This document shows positions 33,602-42,942 of a stretch of DNA of 64,000 bases, in pieces. Under the pieces are notes generated by a model that saw only the letters and a program-made list of their open reading frames with translations, had not been told where the DNA came from and made no database searches. Position 1 is the first letter of the stretch, and every line of letters begins with the position of its first letter. The position numbers and the translations under genes were made by a program. This DNA comes from Microbacterium murale (GTDB lineage Bacteria > Actinomycetota > Actinomycetes > Actinomycetales > Microbacteriaceae), in contig NZ_BMCM01000002.1 in NCBI RefSeq assembly GCF_014635185.1, positions 186,001-250,000 of the forward strand, in the 5' to 3' direction.

Positions 33602-35038
33602 ATGCCTACCTTCCTCGAACTCGGCGTGCCCGCGCCCCTCGCTTCGGTCCTCGCCGCTGACGGCAAGACCGAGGCGTTCGCCATCCAGCGCGACACGCTT
33701 CCCGACTCGCTCGCCGGACACGACCTGCTCGGTCGCGGCCGCACCGGCAGCGGCAAGACCATCGCCTTCGCCATCCCGCTGGTGGCGAGCCTGATCTCAT
33801 CCGGTCGCAAGAGTCGCCCCGGCCACCCTCGCGGCCTGGTGCTCGCACCGACCCGCGAGCTGGCCACCCAGATCGCCGCCGTCGTCGCTCCGCTCGCAGA
33901 GGCCGTCGGCCTGCGCGTGACCACCGTGTTCGGCGGCGTCAGCCAGCGTCCGCAGGAGCAGGCGCTGCGCAGCGGCGTCGACATCGTCGTGGCCTGCCCC
34001 GGCCGCCTCGAAGACCTCATGAAGCAGAAGGTCGTCTCGCTCGACTCGGTCGAGGTGACGGTGCTCGACGAGGCCGACCACATGGCCGACCTCGGCTTCC
34101 TGCCCGGCGTCACCCGCATCCTCACGGCGACTCCCGCCGGCGGCCAGCGTCTGCTCTTCAGCGCGACGCTCGACCGCGGTATCGACTCGCTCGCCAAGCG
34201 CTTCCTCTCCAACGCGGTCAGCCACGAGGTCGACGAGTCCAGCGTCCCCGTCGGCGAGATGACGCACCGCGTACTCGTGACGACCTCCACCGAGCACAAG
34301 ACCGGCCTCGTCCGCGATCTCGCCTCCGGCACCGGTCGTCGCATCCTCTTCACGCGCACCAAGCACCAGGCGAAGAAGCTCGCCAAGCAGCTCACCGCCG
34401 CCGGCATCCCCGCCGTCGACCTGCACGGCAACCTGTCGCAGAACGCGCGTGAGCGCAACCTCAGCGCATTCTCGGCCGACCCCGCAGACGGTGGCGTGCG
34501 CGTGCTCGTCGCCACCGACGTCGCAGCGCGCGGTGTGCACGTCGACAACGTCGACCTGGTCGTTCACGTCGACCCGCCCATGGAGCACAAGGCGTACCTG
34601 CACCGCTCGGGTCGCACCGCACGCGCGGGTGCCGCGGGCACCGTCGTCACCGTCGTGCTGCCAGAGCAGCGCCGCGACGTGAAGGACCTGCTGCGCAAGG
34701 CGCAGATCAACGCCGCACTCGAGGACGTCAACGCGGGCATCGTGACCGAGCTGGTCGGAGAGCGCGCGGCACATGTGCGTCCCGCTCCTCCGCAGCCGGT
34801 GCAGCAGCAGCCGAAGAAGGCCAGGCAACCCCAGCAGAGCGGCGGCCCTGCCTCCGGTTCGCCGGCCCGCCGTCGTCGTCGCCCGCAGGGCCAGGGCGGC
34901 CAGGGCCAGTCCGCGGCTCAGGGCGACAGCCAGCGCTCCGGGCAGCAGGGGCAGCGCTCCCGCGGTCTGCAGGTCGGCCAGCGCGTCGACACGCGAGGCT
35001 CGCGCCGCGCACAGGGCGGCGGATTCCAGGGACGCTGA
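33602..35038 (+). CDS. DEAD-box RNA helicase, RGG-like tail
   Basis: 478 residues. Walker A GRTGSGKT at 46-53, the PTRELA motif, VLDEADHM, SAT in LLFSATLD and HRSGRTARAG complete the helicase core. From about residue 395 the protein is a Gln/Gly/Arg/Pro-rich disordered tail (PARRRRRPQGQ, then GQSAAQG), typical of RNA-binding helicases. It differs in sequence from the first DEAD-box protein of the window (TARAG instead of TGRAG). GGAG eight bases upstream supports the ATG. Confidence 0.93.
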   Translation: MPTFLELGVPAPLASVLAADGKTEAFAIQRDTLPDSLAGHDLLGRGRTGSGKTIAFAIPLVASLISSGRKSRPGHPRGLVLAPTRELATQIAAVVAPLAEAVGLRVTTVFGGVSQRPQEQALRSGVDIVVACPGRLEDLMKQKVVSLDSVEVTVLDEADHMADLGFLPGVTRILTATPAGGQRLLFSATLDRGIDSLAKRFLSNAVSHEVDESSVPVGEMTHRVLVTTSTEHKTGLVRDLASGTGRRILFTRTKHQAKKLAKQLTAAGIPAVDLHGNLSQNARERNLSAFSADPADGGVRVLVATDVAARGVHVDNVDLVVHVDPPMEHKAYLHRSGRTARAGAAGTVVTVVLPEQRRDVKDLLRKAQINAALEDVNAGIVTELVGERAAHVRPAPPQPVQQQPKKARQPQQSGGPASGSPARRRRRPQGQGGQGQSAAQGDSQRSGQQGQRSRGLQVGQRVDTRGSRRAQGGGFQGR

Positions 35039-35071
35039 GTCCCGCGCCGTACCTGCCTCACCGCATACGAA

Positions 35072-35110
35072 GAAGGCCCCGAACTCCTCAAGAGAGGATT
35101 CGGGGCCTTC
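35072..35110. terminator. Bidirectional terminator hairpin
   Basis: Perfect 12-bp outer stem (GAAGGCCCCGAA at 35072-35083 with TTCGGGGCCTTC at 35099-35110) between convergent helicase and citrate synthase genes. Confidence 0.85.
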
Positions 35111-35124
35111 CGCGTTCATCCGCC

Positions 35125-36420
35125 TCAGCGGATCGGGAACTGACGCTCCGGAGATCCGGTGTACAACTGCTGCGGGCGACCGATCTTGGTCTGCGAGTCG
35201 AGATTCAGCTCACGCCACTGGGCCAGCCAGCCCGGGAGACGGCCGATCGCGAACAGCACGGTGAACATCCGCGTCGGGAAGCCCATGGCCTTGTAGATCA
35301 CGCCGGTGTAGAAGTCGACGTTCGGGTACAGACGACGTTCCTTGAAGTAGTCGTCCGCGAGGGCGAGCTCTTCCAGCTCCTTGGCGACGTCGAGCAGCGG
35401 GTCTGTGACGCCGAGCTCGCGGAGCACCTCGTCGGCTGCTTCCTTGACGAGCTTGGCGCGCGGGTCGTAGTTCTTGTAGACGCGGTGCCCGAAGCCCATC
35501 AGCTTCACGCCGTCTTCCTTGTTCTTCACGCTCTCCACGAAGCGCGAGACGCTCTGGCCCGAGTCGCGGATCTCTCCGAGCATCGTGAGGACGGCTTCGT
35601 TCGCACCGCCGTGCAGGGGCCCTGAGAGCGCCTGGATGCCGGCGGAGATCGACGCGAACTGGTTAGCCCCGGTCGAGCCGACGAGACGCACGGTCGAGGT
35701 GGAGGCGTTCTGCTCGTGATCCTCGTGCAGGATCAGCAGCAGCTCGAGCGCCTTCGACATGACGGGATTGACCTCATAGGGCTCCGAGTGCACGCCGAAG
35801 TTGAGCTTGAGGAAGTTGTCGACGAAGCTCAGCGAGTTGTCCGGGTAGAGGAACGCCTGTCCGACACTCTTCTTGTGTGCGTACGCCGCGATGACCGGCA
35901 GCTTGGCGAGCATGCGCACCATGTTGAGTTCGACGTGCTCGGGGTTGTTCGGGTCGGTCTGGCCCTCGTAGTACGTGGAGAGCGCGGCGACGGCCGAGGA
36001 GAGCACCGACATCGGGTGAGCCGTGTGCGGCAGTGCCGAGAAGAAGTGCTTCAGATCCTCATGCAGGAGAGTGTGACGACGGATGCGGTCATCGAAGTTC
36101 GCCAGCTCGTCGGCCGACGGCAGCTCTCCGTAGATGAGCAGCCAGGCGACTTCGAGATAGCTGCAGTTCTTCGCGATCTGCTCGATCGGGTAACCGCGGT
36201 AGCGCAGGATGCCCTTGTCGCCGTCGATGAACGTGATCTCGGACTTGGTGGATGCCGTGTTCACGAAGCCGTAGTCGAGGCCGGTGTATCCGGTCTGCTT
36301 CGTCAGCGTCGAGAAGTCGATGCTGTCGTTGCCCGCCGTGCCACGAAGTACTGGGAATTCCGCTGTGGTTCCACCGATCGTGAGAGTCGCCTTCGCCTGC
36401 TGATCTCCCGCTGCACTCAC
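35125..36420 (-). CDS. gltA: Citrate synthase
   Basis: 431 residues of the hexameric (type II) citrate synthase family. Catalytic residues are visible: His270 in LHGGANE, His312 in MGFGHRVY and Asp369 in NVDFYTG. It condenses acetyl-CoA and oxaloacetate at the entry to the TCA cycle. The GTG start is set by AAGGAGG upstream. A candidate -10 TAGGCT (36541..36536) gives a leader of about 108 bases. It is not cotranscribed with dapC, whose stop is 181 bases upstream. Confidence 0.96.
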   Translation of the reverse strand: MSAAGDQQAKATLTIGGTTAEFPVLRGTAGNDSIDFSTLTKQTGYTGLDYGFVNTASTKSEITFIDGDKGILRYRGYPIEQIAKNCSYLEVAWLLIYGELPSADELANFDDRIRRHTLLHEDLKHFFSALPHTAHPMSVLSSAVAALSTYYEGQTDPNNPEHVELNMVRMLAKLPVIAAYAHKKSVGQAFLYPDNSLSFVDNFLKLNFGVHSEPYEVNPVMSKALELLLILHEDHEQNASTSTVRLVGSTGANQFASISAGIQALSGPLHGGANEAVLTMLGEIRDSGQSVSRFVESVKNKEDGVKLMGFGHRVYKNYDPRAKLVKEAADEVLRELGVTDPLLDVAKELEELALADDYFKERRLYPNVDFYTGVIYKAMGFPTRMFTVLFAIGRLPGWLAQWRELNLDSQTKIGRPQQLYTGSPERQFPIR

Positions 36421-36541
36421 GCGGTCCTCCTTGTACGTTGACTCGACCTGTCGATCTGATTCGCCGTTGGTCGAACTGTCGAAGGCGATGCATGGCGCTG
36501 AGCGCCTGGTCGGATCTCGACCGAATCGCCTTTACAGCCTA
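36421..36541 (-). promoter_or_regulatory. Promoter and leader of gltA
   Basis: Minus-strand TAGGCT (36541..36536) is the best -10 box in the gap between dapC and gltA. AAGGAGG lies just before the GTG. I see no strong hairpin in the leader. Confidence 0.45.
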
Positions 36542-36601
36542 GTCGCCGTATCGGCCTACTGTGACATCCGCCAAGAGATGGCGACGGGGCACCGTGGGAA
36601 C

Positions 36602-37714
36602 CTACAGAGAAGCTCCGCGTAACCGTCGTGCCCCTGCTGCGACCCGCTCGAGCGGCGCCGTCAGCGACAGCCGCACGTGCTGGCCGGAATCGGCGCCGTA
36701 GAACGGCCCCGGTCCCGCCAGGATGCCGAGGTCGGCGAGGCGCCCCATCGACTCCCATGCGTCCTTGCCCTCGGTCGCCCACAGGTACAGTCCCGCCTCA
36801 GAGCCGTCGATCCGGAACCCGGCCGCCTGCAGCGCAGGGCGGAGCAGATCGCGCCGTGCTCGATAGAGTTCCTTCTGCGCGGCGACGTGCGCGTCATCTC
36901 CGAGCGCCGCGGTCATGGCCTGCTGCACCGGCGCCGGCGGCATGAGTCCGAGGTGCTTGCGCGCGGTGAGCAGGTCGCCGACGATGCGCGCGCATCCGGC
37001 CACGAAGGCGGCACGGTAGCCGGCGAGGTTCGATTGCTTGCTGAGCGAGTAGACGCTGAGCAGGTTCATGCGCGAACCGTCCGTCACGCGGGGATCGAGC
37101 ACCGACGGCACCGGTTCTTCGGCCCACTGGCCGTCCCACCCGAGTTCGGCGTAGCATTCATCGCTCGCGAGCACGGCGCCCAGCTCACGGGCGCGGCGCA
37201 CAGCGACGGAGAGCTCTTCGACCGTCCAGGTGCGCCCGTCCGGGTTGCCAGGGGTGTTGATCCAGATGAGCCGTGCACCCTCGGGCCACTGAGCAGGATC
37301 GTCTTCTGCGACCGGCGTCGCACCCGCGACGCGCGCTCCCACCTCATAGGTCGGGTATGCCACCCGTGGAAACACGACGATGTCGCCCTCGCCGAGTCCG
37401 AGCAGGGTGGGAAGCAGTGCGACCAGCTCCTTCGAGCCGATCGTGGGCATCACGTTGGCGACTGTCAGATCGGGCACTCCGCGGCGCCGCGCGTACCAGT
37501 CGACGATCGCCTCGCGCAGTGCGGGAGTGCCGACGGTCTGCGGGTACGCATGCGCGTCGGTCGCGTCGGCGAGCGCCCGGCGGATGATCTCGGGCGTCGG
37601 GTCGACGGGAGAGCCGATCGAGAGGTCGACGAGACCTTCCGGATGCTGAGCGGCGCGCTCACGGTAGGGGACGACCGCGTCCCAGGGGTATTCGGCCAGG
37701 TCGTGGACACCCAC
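36602..37714 (-). CDS. dapC: Succinyldiaminopimelate transaminase
   Basis: 370 residues of the class I PLP aminotransferase fold. Lys226 (SLSKQSNLAGYR) is the PLP lysine; Asn157 and Asp185 (NTPGNPDG, SDECYAE) fit the cofactor site. Its position directly after the 7Fe ferredoxin gene (6 bases apart) matches the actinobacterial fdxC-dapC pair (Rv1177-Rv1178). It makes N-succinyl-diaminopimelate in the lysine pathway with dapD and dapE in this window. GGGAGAG lies before the GTG start. Confidence 0.92.
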   Translation of the reverse strand: MGVHDLAEYPWDAVVPYRERAAQHPEGLVDLSIGSPVDPTPEIIRRALADATDAHAYPQTVGTPALREAIVDWYARRRGVPDLTVANVMPTIGSKELVALLPTLLGLGEGDIVVFPRVAYPTYEVGARVAGATPVAEDDPAQWPEGARLIWINTPGNPDGRTWTVEELSVAVRRARELGAVLASDECYAELGWDGQWAEEPVPSVLDPRVTDGSRMNLLSVYSLSKQSNLAGYRAAFVAGCARIVGDLLTARKHLGLMPPAPVQQAMTAALGDDAHVAAQKELYRARRDLLRPALQAAGFRIDGSEAGLYLWATEGKDAWESMGRLADLGILAGPGPFYGADSGQHVRLSLTAPLERVAAGARRLRGASL

Positions 37715-37720
37715 CGCCCG

Positions 37721-38041
37721 TTACTCTCCCTGCGGGGGAAGAGCGGCGATGATCGGGTGGTCGTACTTGATGACGCCGACCTTGGCCGCGCCTCCAGGAG
37801 ACCCGACCTCATCGAAGAACTCGACGTTCGCCTTGTAGTAGTCCGCCCATTCCTCGGGCAGGTCGTCCTCGTAGTAGATCGCCTCGACAGGGCAGACCGG
37901 CTCGCACGCGCCGCAGTCCACGCATTCGTCGGGGTGGATGTACAGCGAGCGCTCGCCCTCGTAGATGCAGTCAACGGGGCATTCGTCGATGCAGGCACGA
38001 TCCTTGACATCGACGCAGGGAAGAGCGATCACATACGTCAC
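37721..38041 (-). CDS. fdxA: 7Fe ferredoxin (3Fe-4S/4Fe-4S)
   Basis: 106 residues. Eight cysteines are visible: Cys9, 17, 21, 25 and Cys40, 43, 46, 50, in the spacing of actinobacterial FdxA/FdxC (Asp13 lies in the CVDVKD segment). It transfers electrons in the cytoplasm. The GTG start follows TAGACT by six bases. It is cotranscribed with dapC in most relatives, which may reflect shared expression more than shared chemistry. Confidence 0.95.
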   Translation of the reverse strand: MTYVIALPCVDVKDRACIDECPVDCIYEGERSLYIHPDECVDCGACEPVCPVEAIYYEDDLPEEWADYYKANVEFFDEVGSPGGAAKVGVIKYDHPIIAALPPQGE

Positions 38042-38053
38042 GCCTTCAGTCTA
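38039..38053 (-). promoter_or_regulatory. Leaderless promoter, fdxA-dapC
   Basis: Minus-strand TAGACT (38053..38048), GAAGGC, GTG at 38041..38039. Confidence 0.6.
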
Positions 38054-38434
38054 CGACCCGTCAGCTGTGGTCTGCCTCGGCAGGCGCTTCAGGTTCGGCC
38101 ACGCGATCACGAGCAGCGCAATCCCGGCGACGAGATAGATCCAGATCTGCCCTATCGGCGTGTTCGGCACGATGACGGAGCCCCCCGGACCCGGCCCGGA
38201 GATGATCATCACCATCCCCAGCATCCCGAGCGCAGTGGCGACGGTCGCTCCGCGATCGTGTGTCAGGGCCCGCACCGCGATGAGCAGTGCCGCGCATGCG
38301 ATGGCCGCCACGATCATGCCGACCGGGATCACGCCCCACATGAGGCTGTGGGCGATGGTTCCCGCGGTCCCGTACACGACGCCCACGAGCGCGGCGGCGA
38401 GCCAGGACAGTCCTCGGGAGATCCAGTTCGGCAC
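38051..38434 (-). CDS. DUF6113-like membrane protein
   Basis: 127 residues with four membrane helices (about 8-30, 33-53, 66-80, 95-113) and short hydrophilic loops. It resembles DUF6113 proteins often found beside fdxA-dapC in Microbacteriaceae; no function is known. GTG at 38434 follows TAAAGT by six bases. Confidence 0.75.
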   Translation of the reverse strand: MPNWISRGLSWLAAALVGVVYGTAGTIAHSLMWGVIPVGMIVAAIACAALLIAVRALTHDRGATVATALGMLGMVMIISGPGPGGSVIVPNTPIGQIWIYLVAGIALLVIAWPNLKRLPRQTTADGS

Positions 38435-38446
38435 TCCCCCACTTTA
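38432..38446 (-). promoter_or_regulatory. Leaderless promoter, DUF6113 gene
   Basis: Minus-strand TAAAGT (38446..38441), GGGGGA, GTG at 38434..38432. Confidence 0.6.
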
Positions 38447-38511
38447 CGCGTACCCGCGTCCGCTGCTGCGCGGTGGGCGCGCGGTCGCCGCCGCGTCACC
38501 CGCCGGTGCGG

Positions 38512-38826
38512 TCAGGCGGCCCAGCCGACCAGACGCAGCAGTGCCGCGACGGCCGCCGCAGCGATCACCACCACCAGGAATGATTGACGCAGGTACAGCA
38601 GCCCCGCGGCGACGAGCACGGCGGGGATCCGGGCGTCGACAACGACCGCCTGACCACTCCCCAGCGTCTGCACGGCGACGAGTGCGGCGAGCAGCGCGAC
38701 CGTCAGCAGGTCGGAGATTCGGGCAGGGCGAGGCGCCTCGAGCAAGTGCGAGGGGATCAGATAGCCGAACGCCTTCAGCGCGACGCAGATGCAGGCCGCG
38801 AGCAGCACCGCGCTCCAGACGCTCAC
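38512..38826 (-). CDS. azlD: AzlD-family branched-chain amino acid transporter subunit
   Basis: 104 residues with three or four membrane helices, matching the small AzlD partner of AzlC exporters. The GTG start overlaps the azlC stop as GTGA. The pair is expected to export branched-chain or related hydrophobic amino acids. Substrate is inferred from the family. Confidence 0.9.
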   Translation of the reverse strand: MSVWSAVLLAACICVALKAFGYLIPSHLLEAPRPARISDLLTVALLAALVAVQTLGSGQAVVVDARIPAVLVAAGLLYLRQSFLVVVIAAAAVAALLRLVGWAA

Positions 38827-39536
38827 GTACTCACCTCCGTCGCCGGACCGGATGATCGGACGTCGTCACGCCCCAGCCAGTTGAACCAGCCGACCACGAT
38901 CGCGACGACAGCCGCCACCAGCACCGGCAGCCCTGGCATCATGACGGGCGTGAGGGATGCTGCGATCACCGCTGCGGCGACGCCGACGGCGATCGCCTGC
39001 CGCTGCTTCAGCCGCGGCCAGAGCAGCGCGAGGAAGGCGGCCGCGGCTGCGGCATCCAGTCCCCAGGACTTGGGGTCGCCCAGCACGTCGCCGAGGAGCG
39101 CACCGAGGAGCGTCGTGATGTTCCATCCGATGAAGACTCCGAGTCCGGTGACCCAGAAACCCAGCCGAGAGAGCGACGGCGTGGCCTGTGAGATCGCGAC
39201 TGCCGTGGATTCATCGATCGTCACCTGCGCGGCGGCGGTGCGGCGCCAAAAGCCGCGTCCGATGGTGGACGACATGCGCATTCCGTAGGCGAGGTTGCGC
39301 ACGCCGAGCAAGGCGGCGGAAGCGATCGCCGACGGCAGGGCCGCCATGCCGCCCGCACCGAACACGCCGATGAACGCGAACTGCGATCCGCCCGTGAACA
39401 TGAGAAGGCTCAGCACGCAGGTCTGCCAGATATCCAGTCCGGATGCCACTGCGAGAGCGCCGAACGAGATGCCGTAGGCGCTCGTGGCGACGGCGACGCC
39501 GAGCCCCTCGCGCCAGACTTCGCGCCGCTGTGACAT
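38823..39536 (-). CDS. azlC: AzlC-family amino acid exporter subunit
   Basis: 237 residues with five to six membrane helices and the conserved AzlC segments (SYGISFGALAVASGLD, FTGGSQFAFIGV, DESTAVAI). It works with AzlD as an exporter. The gene is divergent from an XRE-cupin regulator; inverted GTTCGCTT/AAGCGAAC half-sites lie in the gap between them, so this regulator probably controls azlCD. ATG start; no clear leaderless box. Confidence 0.92.
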   Translation of the reverse strand: MSQRREVWREGLGVAVATSAYGISFGALAVASGLDIWQTCVLSLLMFTGGSQFAFIGVFGAGGMAALPSAIASAALLGVRNLAYGMRMSSTIGRGFWRRTAAAQVTIDESTAVAISQATPSLSRLGFWVTGLGVFIGWNITTLLGALLGDVLGDPKSWGLDAAAAAAFLALLWPRLKQRQAIAVGVAAAVIAASLTPVMMPGLPVLVAAVVAIVVGWFNWLGRDDVRSSGPATEVST

Positions 39537-39547
39537 GGATGCATCCC

Positions 39548-39626
39548 GTTCGCTTCAGTGAACACCTGACGACCATTGTGAACGCCGCGGGCGCGCTAGT
39601 CAAAGCGAACAATCGTTTGACATACT
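39548..39626. promoter_or_regulatory. Candidate operators and promoter between azlC and the XRE-cupin gene
   Basis: GTTCGCTT at 39548-39555 is repeated in inverse as AAGCGAAC at 39603-39610. The second copy lies inside GTCAAA...TTTGAC, an inverted repeat of six bases per arm spanning 39599-39621. The first lies in an imperfect palindrome TTCGCTTCAGTGAA. CATACT at 39621-39626, six bases before the regulator ATG, is the likely -10 box of the regulator, so the second site would cover its core promoter. Confidence 0.5.
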
Positions 39627-39632
39627 GAACGG

Positions 39633-40181
39633 ATGGAAGATCTGGGATCGCGCATCGGACGAGCGCTTCGCCGCGAGCGCGAATCCGCCGGCATCAGCAT
39701 CTCCGAGCTGGCGCGGCGCGCAGGCATCTCGAAGGCGACGGTCTCGCAACTGGAGAACGGCACAGGCAACCCCAGCGTCGAAACCCTGTGGGCCCTCGGC
39801 GATGCGCTCAGCATCCCGTTCGCCGTGCTGGTCGACCAGCAGGCGCACGCGCCGACGCTGATCCGCGCCGACGAACTCGATGGCGTCCCGTCAGCGGCTG
39901 CGCCGTACAGCGCGACGCTTCTCTCCGCGAGCCCACCGGGTGCCAGGCGCGACCTCTACGTGATCCGGTCGGAGCCGGGCGAACCGCGACGCTCGATGCC
40001 GCACCACAACGGCACGACCGAGCACGTCATCCTGATGACCGGCGCCGCCCATATCGGCCCTGCCGACTCGCCGGTCAAGCTCTCCCCCGGTGACTACCTG
40101 TCGTATGCGGGCGATGCCCCGCACGTGTTCGAGGCTCTCGAGCCCGGCACGAGCGCCGTGCTCATCTCTGAACTTCGCTGA
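39633..40181 (+). CDS. XRE-type regulator with cupin domain
   Basis: 182 residues. An XRE helix-turn-helix (about 6-62: ISISELARRAGISKATVSQLE, then NPSVETLWALGDALSI) is followed by a cupin sensor domain (about 105-180, with HHNGTTEHV and PGDYLSYAGDAPHVFE). Such regulators control divergent transporter genes; here the target is probably azlCD. The effector may be an amino acid. Convergent with the MFS gene, 18 bases apart. Confidence 0.9.
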   Translation: MEDLGSRIGRALRRERESAGISISELARRAGISKATVSQLENGTGNPSVETLWALGDALSIPFAVLVDQQAHAPTLIRADELDGVPSAAAPYSATLLSASPPGARRDLYVIRSEPGEPRRSMPHHNGTTEHVILMTGAAHIGPADSPVKLSPGDYLSYAGDAPHVFEALEPGTSAVLISELR

Positions 40182-40199
40182 GCAGTCGGCACGACGCCT

Positions 40200-41837
40200 C
40201 TACTCAGACGCAGCCACGGGAGCAGGATCAGGGATCTCGTCCGGACGGTAGCGCGGCAGGCGCGATGCCGGCAGGATCGCGAGTGCGCTGATGCCCGCGA
40301 GGATCAGCAACCCCAGCCGCAACGTGCCCAGTCGGGCCTCCTCATTCAATGTCACTGCCGCCTCGACCTGTTCCGGCGTGGCATCCGTGTCCTCGAGCAC
40401 AGAGCGCAACTCGTCGTTGCTGACGAAGTTGATGTTGTCCATGTTCACCTGCGCGACCAGCGTCGGCGGAAGCTCGGGGTGCTCCATCACCGCACGACCG
40501 ACACCCAGACCGAGCAACGACACCAGCAGGGCTCCCGCCACCGCGGTGCCGACTGCCCCGGCGAGATTCTGCGTCGTCCCGCGAAGCGACCCGACGTCAC
40601 CGGCGAGCGTGGCCGGCGCGGCCGTGACGAGCACATTGAAGACGAGGGTGACCAGCGCACCCTGCCCGACACCGAAGACGAAGAGGCCGAGGATCGTCGG
40701 TAGGGTCTCCCAGTTGTTGTTCACGACGATGGACAGCCAGATCAGCGCCACGGTCGTGAGGATGAATCCGAAGACGCCGATCGTCCGCGGCGGGTAGCGC
40801 TTGTAGAAGCGCACCACGAGGGTCGCGGTGATGAAGACGGTCAGGTTGAACGGCATCATCGCCAGCGATGTGTCGAACGGCGTGCGGCCCTGCACGATCT
40901 GGATGTACAGCGGGATCGAGAAGTTCACGCAGGCTTCGAGCGCGACCACGATGAACATCGCGTACACCGCTGCGCGCTCGCGCGGTGAGTCGACGACGCT
41001 CAGGTCGATCAGCGGCACCTTCCCGCTCGCCATCCGCCGCCTGGTCCAGACGAAGAAGAACTGGCCGCACACGACGCCGAGCAGGATCAGGACTGGAGCG
41101 GGCGAAAGCCCGAACACGCTGAACGGCGCGTCTTCCGTCGCCGCCAGTGCACCCCAGCCGTTGAGGTTGTTGAAGCCGAGCGTCAGCATGACTATTCCGG
41201 CGCCGATCAGCAGCGCCGCGACCAGGTCGATCCTGATCGCGGCATTGCCTCGGTCGGAACGCAGGGTGAAGCTCAGCAGGAAGACGGCGATCGCGAATGC
41301 GAGCACCACGTAGAAGATCGGTCGCCAGCCGACGAGCGTACCGAGGGTGCCGCCGATCAGAAAGGCGCTGACCCCCGAGATCGCGCGGGCGGATCCCAGG
41401 GCGCCGATCGCCGTCGCCTGTTGGGCGCCGCGATAGTTCTCGGCGATGAGCGCCACGAGCGACGGCACGATGATCGCGGCCGCTGCGCCCGCCGTCGCCT
41501 GGCCTGCGATGGCCCACCCCACAGTCGGAGAGAAGATCATCATCAGGGCCGAGCCGGCGAAAAGCACCACGACGACGCGGAAGATGACGACCCAGCCGAT
41601 GCGCTGTCCGAGCTTGGCGCCGGTCATCACAAGGGCGGCGACCGAGAGCCCGTACACGACGATCGTGGAACTCGCGACGGTTGGCGGCACGCCGAAATCC
41701 TCCACCATGCCGCCGAGCGAGATCGGGAGCGCCGCGACGTTGAACGACATGAGCACCTGGGCGAGGAACAGGCAGACCATCGGCAGCCAGGACGTCTTCT
41801 TCGCGGTGCTCGGCGATTCAGTGGTACTCACGTTCAT
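40200..41837 (-). CDS. MFS transporter, DHA2-like (14 helices)
   Basis: 545 residues with about 14 membrane helices, as in the DHA2 drug/proton antiporters, and an extra loop near the C-terminus (VNMDNINFVSNDELRS). ATG at 41837 overlaps the glutaminase stop as ATGA; a GTG two codons later has GGAAGG at the ideal distance and may be the real start. Cotranscription with glutaminase suggests export of a metabolite or organic acid rather than a drug, but the substrate is unknown. Confidence 0.85.
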   Translation of the reverse strand: MNVSTTESPSTAKKTSWLPMVCLFLAQVLMSFNVAALPISLGGMVEDFGVPPTVASSTIVVYGLSVAALVMTGAKLGQRIGWVVIFRVVVVLFAGSALMMIFSPTVGWAIAGQATAGAAAAIIVPSLVALIAENYRGAQQATAIGALGSARAISGVSAFLIGGTLGTLVGWRPIFYVVLAFAIAVFLLSFTLRSDRGNAAIRIDLVAALLIGAGIVMLTLGFNNLNGWGALAATEDAPFSVFGLSPAPVLILLGVVCGQFFFVWTRRRMASGKVPLIDLSVVDSPRERAAVYAMFIVVALEACVNFSIPLYIQIVQGRTPFDTSLAMMPFNLTVFITATLVVRFYKRYPPRTIGVFGFILTTVALIWLSIVVNNNWETLPTILGLFVFGVGQGALVTLVFNVLVTAAPATLAGDVGSLRGTTQNLAGAVGTAVAGALLVSLLGLGVGRAVMEHPELPPTLVAQVNMDNINFVSNDELRSVLEDTDATPEQVEAAVTLNEEARLGTLRLGLLILAGISALAILPASRLPRYRPDEIPDPAPVAASE

Positions 41838-42847
41838 CCTTCCGTTGCGACGCCGCTGCGCGGCGCAGATGCGAACAGGTTCAGTCCGAGGGCCCTCGAA
41901 AGGTAGCCGATCGCCAGCTGCGAACGAACTGAGTTGCCGGCGCTGTCGAGCGGGGGCGAGAAGGCGCCGGCGGCGCCCTTCCCCGGTGAGACCGCCACGA
42001 TCCCTCCGGAGACGCCCGACTTCGCCGGGATGCCGATCTCGAAGAGCCATTCGCCTGATCGCTCATACAGCCCGGACGCCGCCACGACCGCGAGCGTGTC
42101 GCGGCAGACGTCAGCTGAGACGACCTGCTCACCCGTGACCGGGTTGACGCCGCCGTCTGCGAGCGTCGCGCCCATCACCGCGAGATCGTGCGCCGTGACG
42201 TTCAGTGCGCACTGGCGGGTGTAGATGTCCACGATCGCATCCGAATCGCCCTCCAGACGTCCGTAACTGCTGAGGAGGCTGCCGAGCCCCTCGTTGCGCT
42301 GGTTCGTCTCGGCTTCGGAGTGATAGACCTCGTCATCGAGCGTCAGTTCACGTCCGGCGAAGGCAGACAGTCCCGTGCGGATGCGCTCCCACTTCTCCTC
42401 CGGGGTGGTGCCGGGCATGAGCGCGGTGGTGGCGATCGCTCCGGCATTCACCATGGGATTCATCGGATGCCCGGCGTTGAGTTCCAGTGCCACCACGGAG
42501 TTGAATGGCAGGCCGGTGTTGTTGACTCCGACGATGTCGCGGACGCGTTCGTGTCCGTGCTCCTGGATCGCGAGCGCATACACGAACATCTTCGAGATCG
42601 ACTGGATCGAGAATGGGTGCAGCGCATCACCGGCGTCGTGCACACCGCCGGTGACATCGACGACCGCGAGCCCGAAGAGTGCGGGATCGGCAGCGCCGAG
42701 GATCGGGATGTAATCGGCGACCGTGCCCGATTGATCAGCCATGTGACGATGGTGAGCCTCGTGCACCAGCTCATCGACGCGGTCCCAGCCCGGGAGCGCA
42801 CCGGTGGAAACCTGCTGCACAACACCGACAAGATCGGTCGGAATCAC
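41834..42847 (-). CDS. glsA: Glutaminase (serine-dependent, GlsA type)
   Basis: 337 residues of the beta-lactamase-like glutaminase family. The SxxK motif is Ser83-Lys86 (SIQSISK). NPMVNAGAIATT, NTGLPFNSV and KSGVSGGIVA are further family motifs. It converts glutamine to glutamate and ammonia and may support acid resistance. I chose GTG at 42847, preceded by GAGGGGGG; a GTG at 42862 is possible. It is coupled by ATGA to the downstream MFS gene. Confidence 0.92.
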   Translation of the reverse strand: MIPTDLVGVVQQVSTGALPGWDRVDELVHEAHHRHMADQSGTVADYIPILGAADPALFGLAVVDVTGGVHDAGDALHPFSIQSISKMFVYALAIQEHGHERVRDIVGVNNTGLPFNSVVALELNAGHPMNPMVNAGAIATTALMPGTTPEEKWERIRTGLSAFAGRELTLDDEVYHSEAETNQRNEGLGSLLSSYGRLEGDSDAIVDIYTRQCALNVTAHDLAVMGATLADGGVNPVTGEQVVSADVCRDTLAVVAASGLYERSGEWLFEIGIPAKSGVSGGIVAVSPGKGAAGAFSPPLDSAGNSVRSQLAIGYLSRALGLNLFASAPRSGVATEG

Positions 42848-42942
42848 TGGCCCCCCTCGCACCGTCGGTTCTCCGTCACACCGTAGACCTTGACGGCGCC
42901 CGCTGTACAGGTTCGCTCCTTTGTTACCTCACGGCCGTACGA

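Noticed and set aside
40200-41837. Drug efflux pump designation for the MFS gene
   Set aside because: The 14-helix layout fits DHA2, but coupling with glutaminase argues against assigning a drug substrate; left as unknown substrate.
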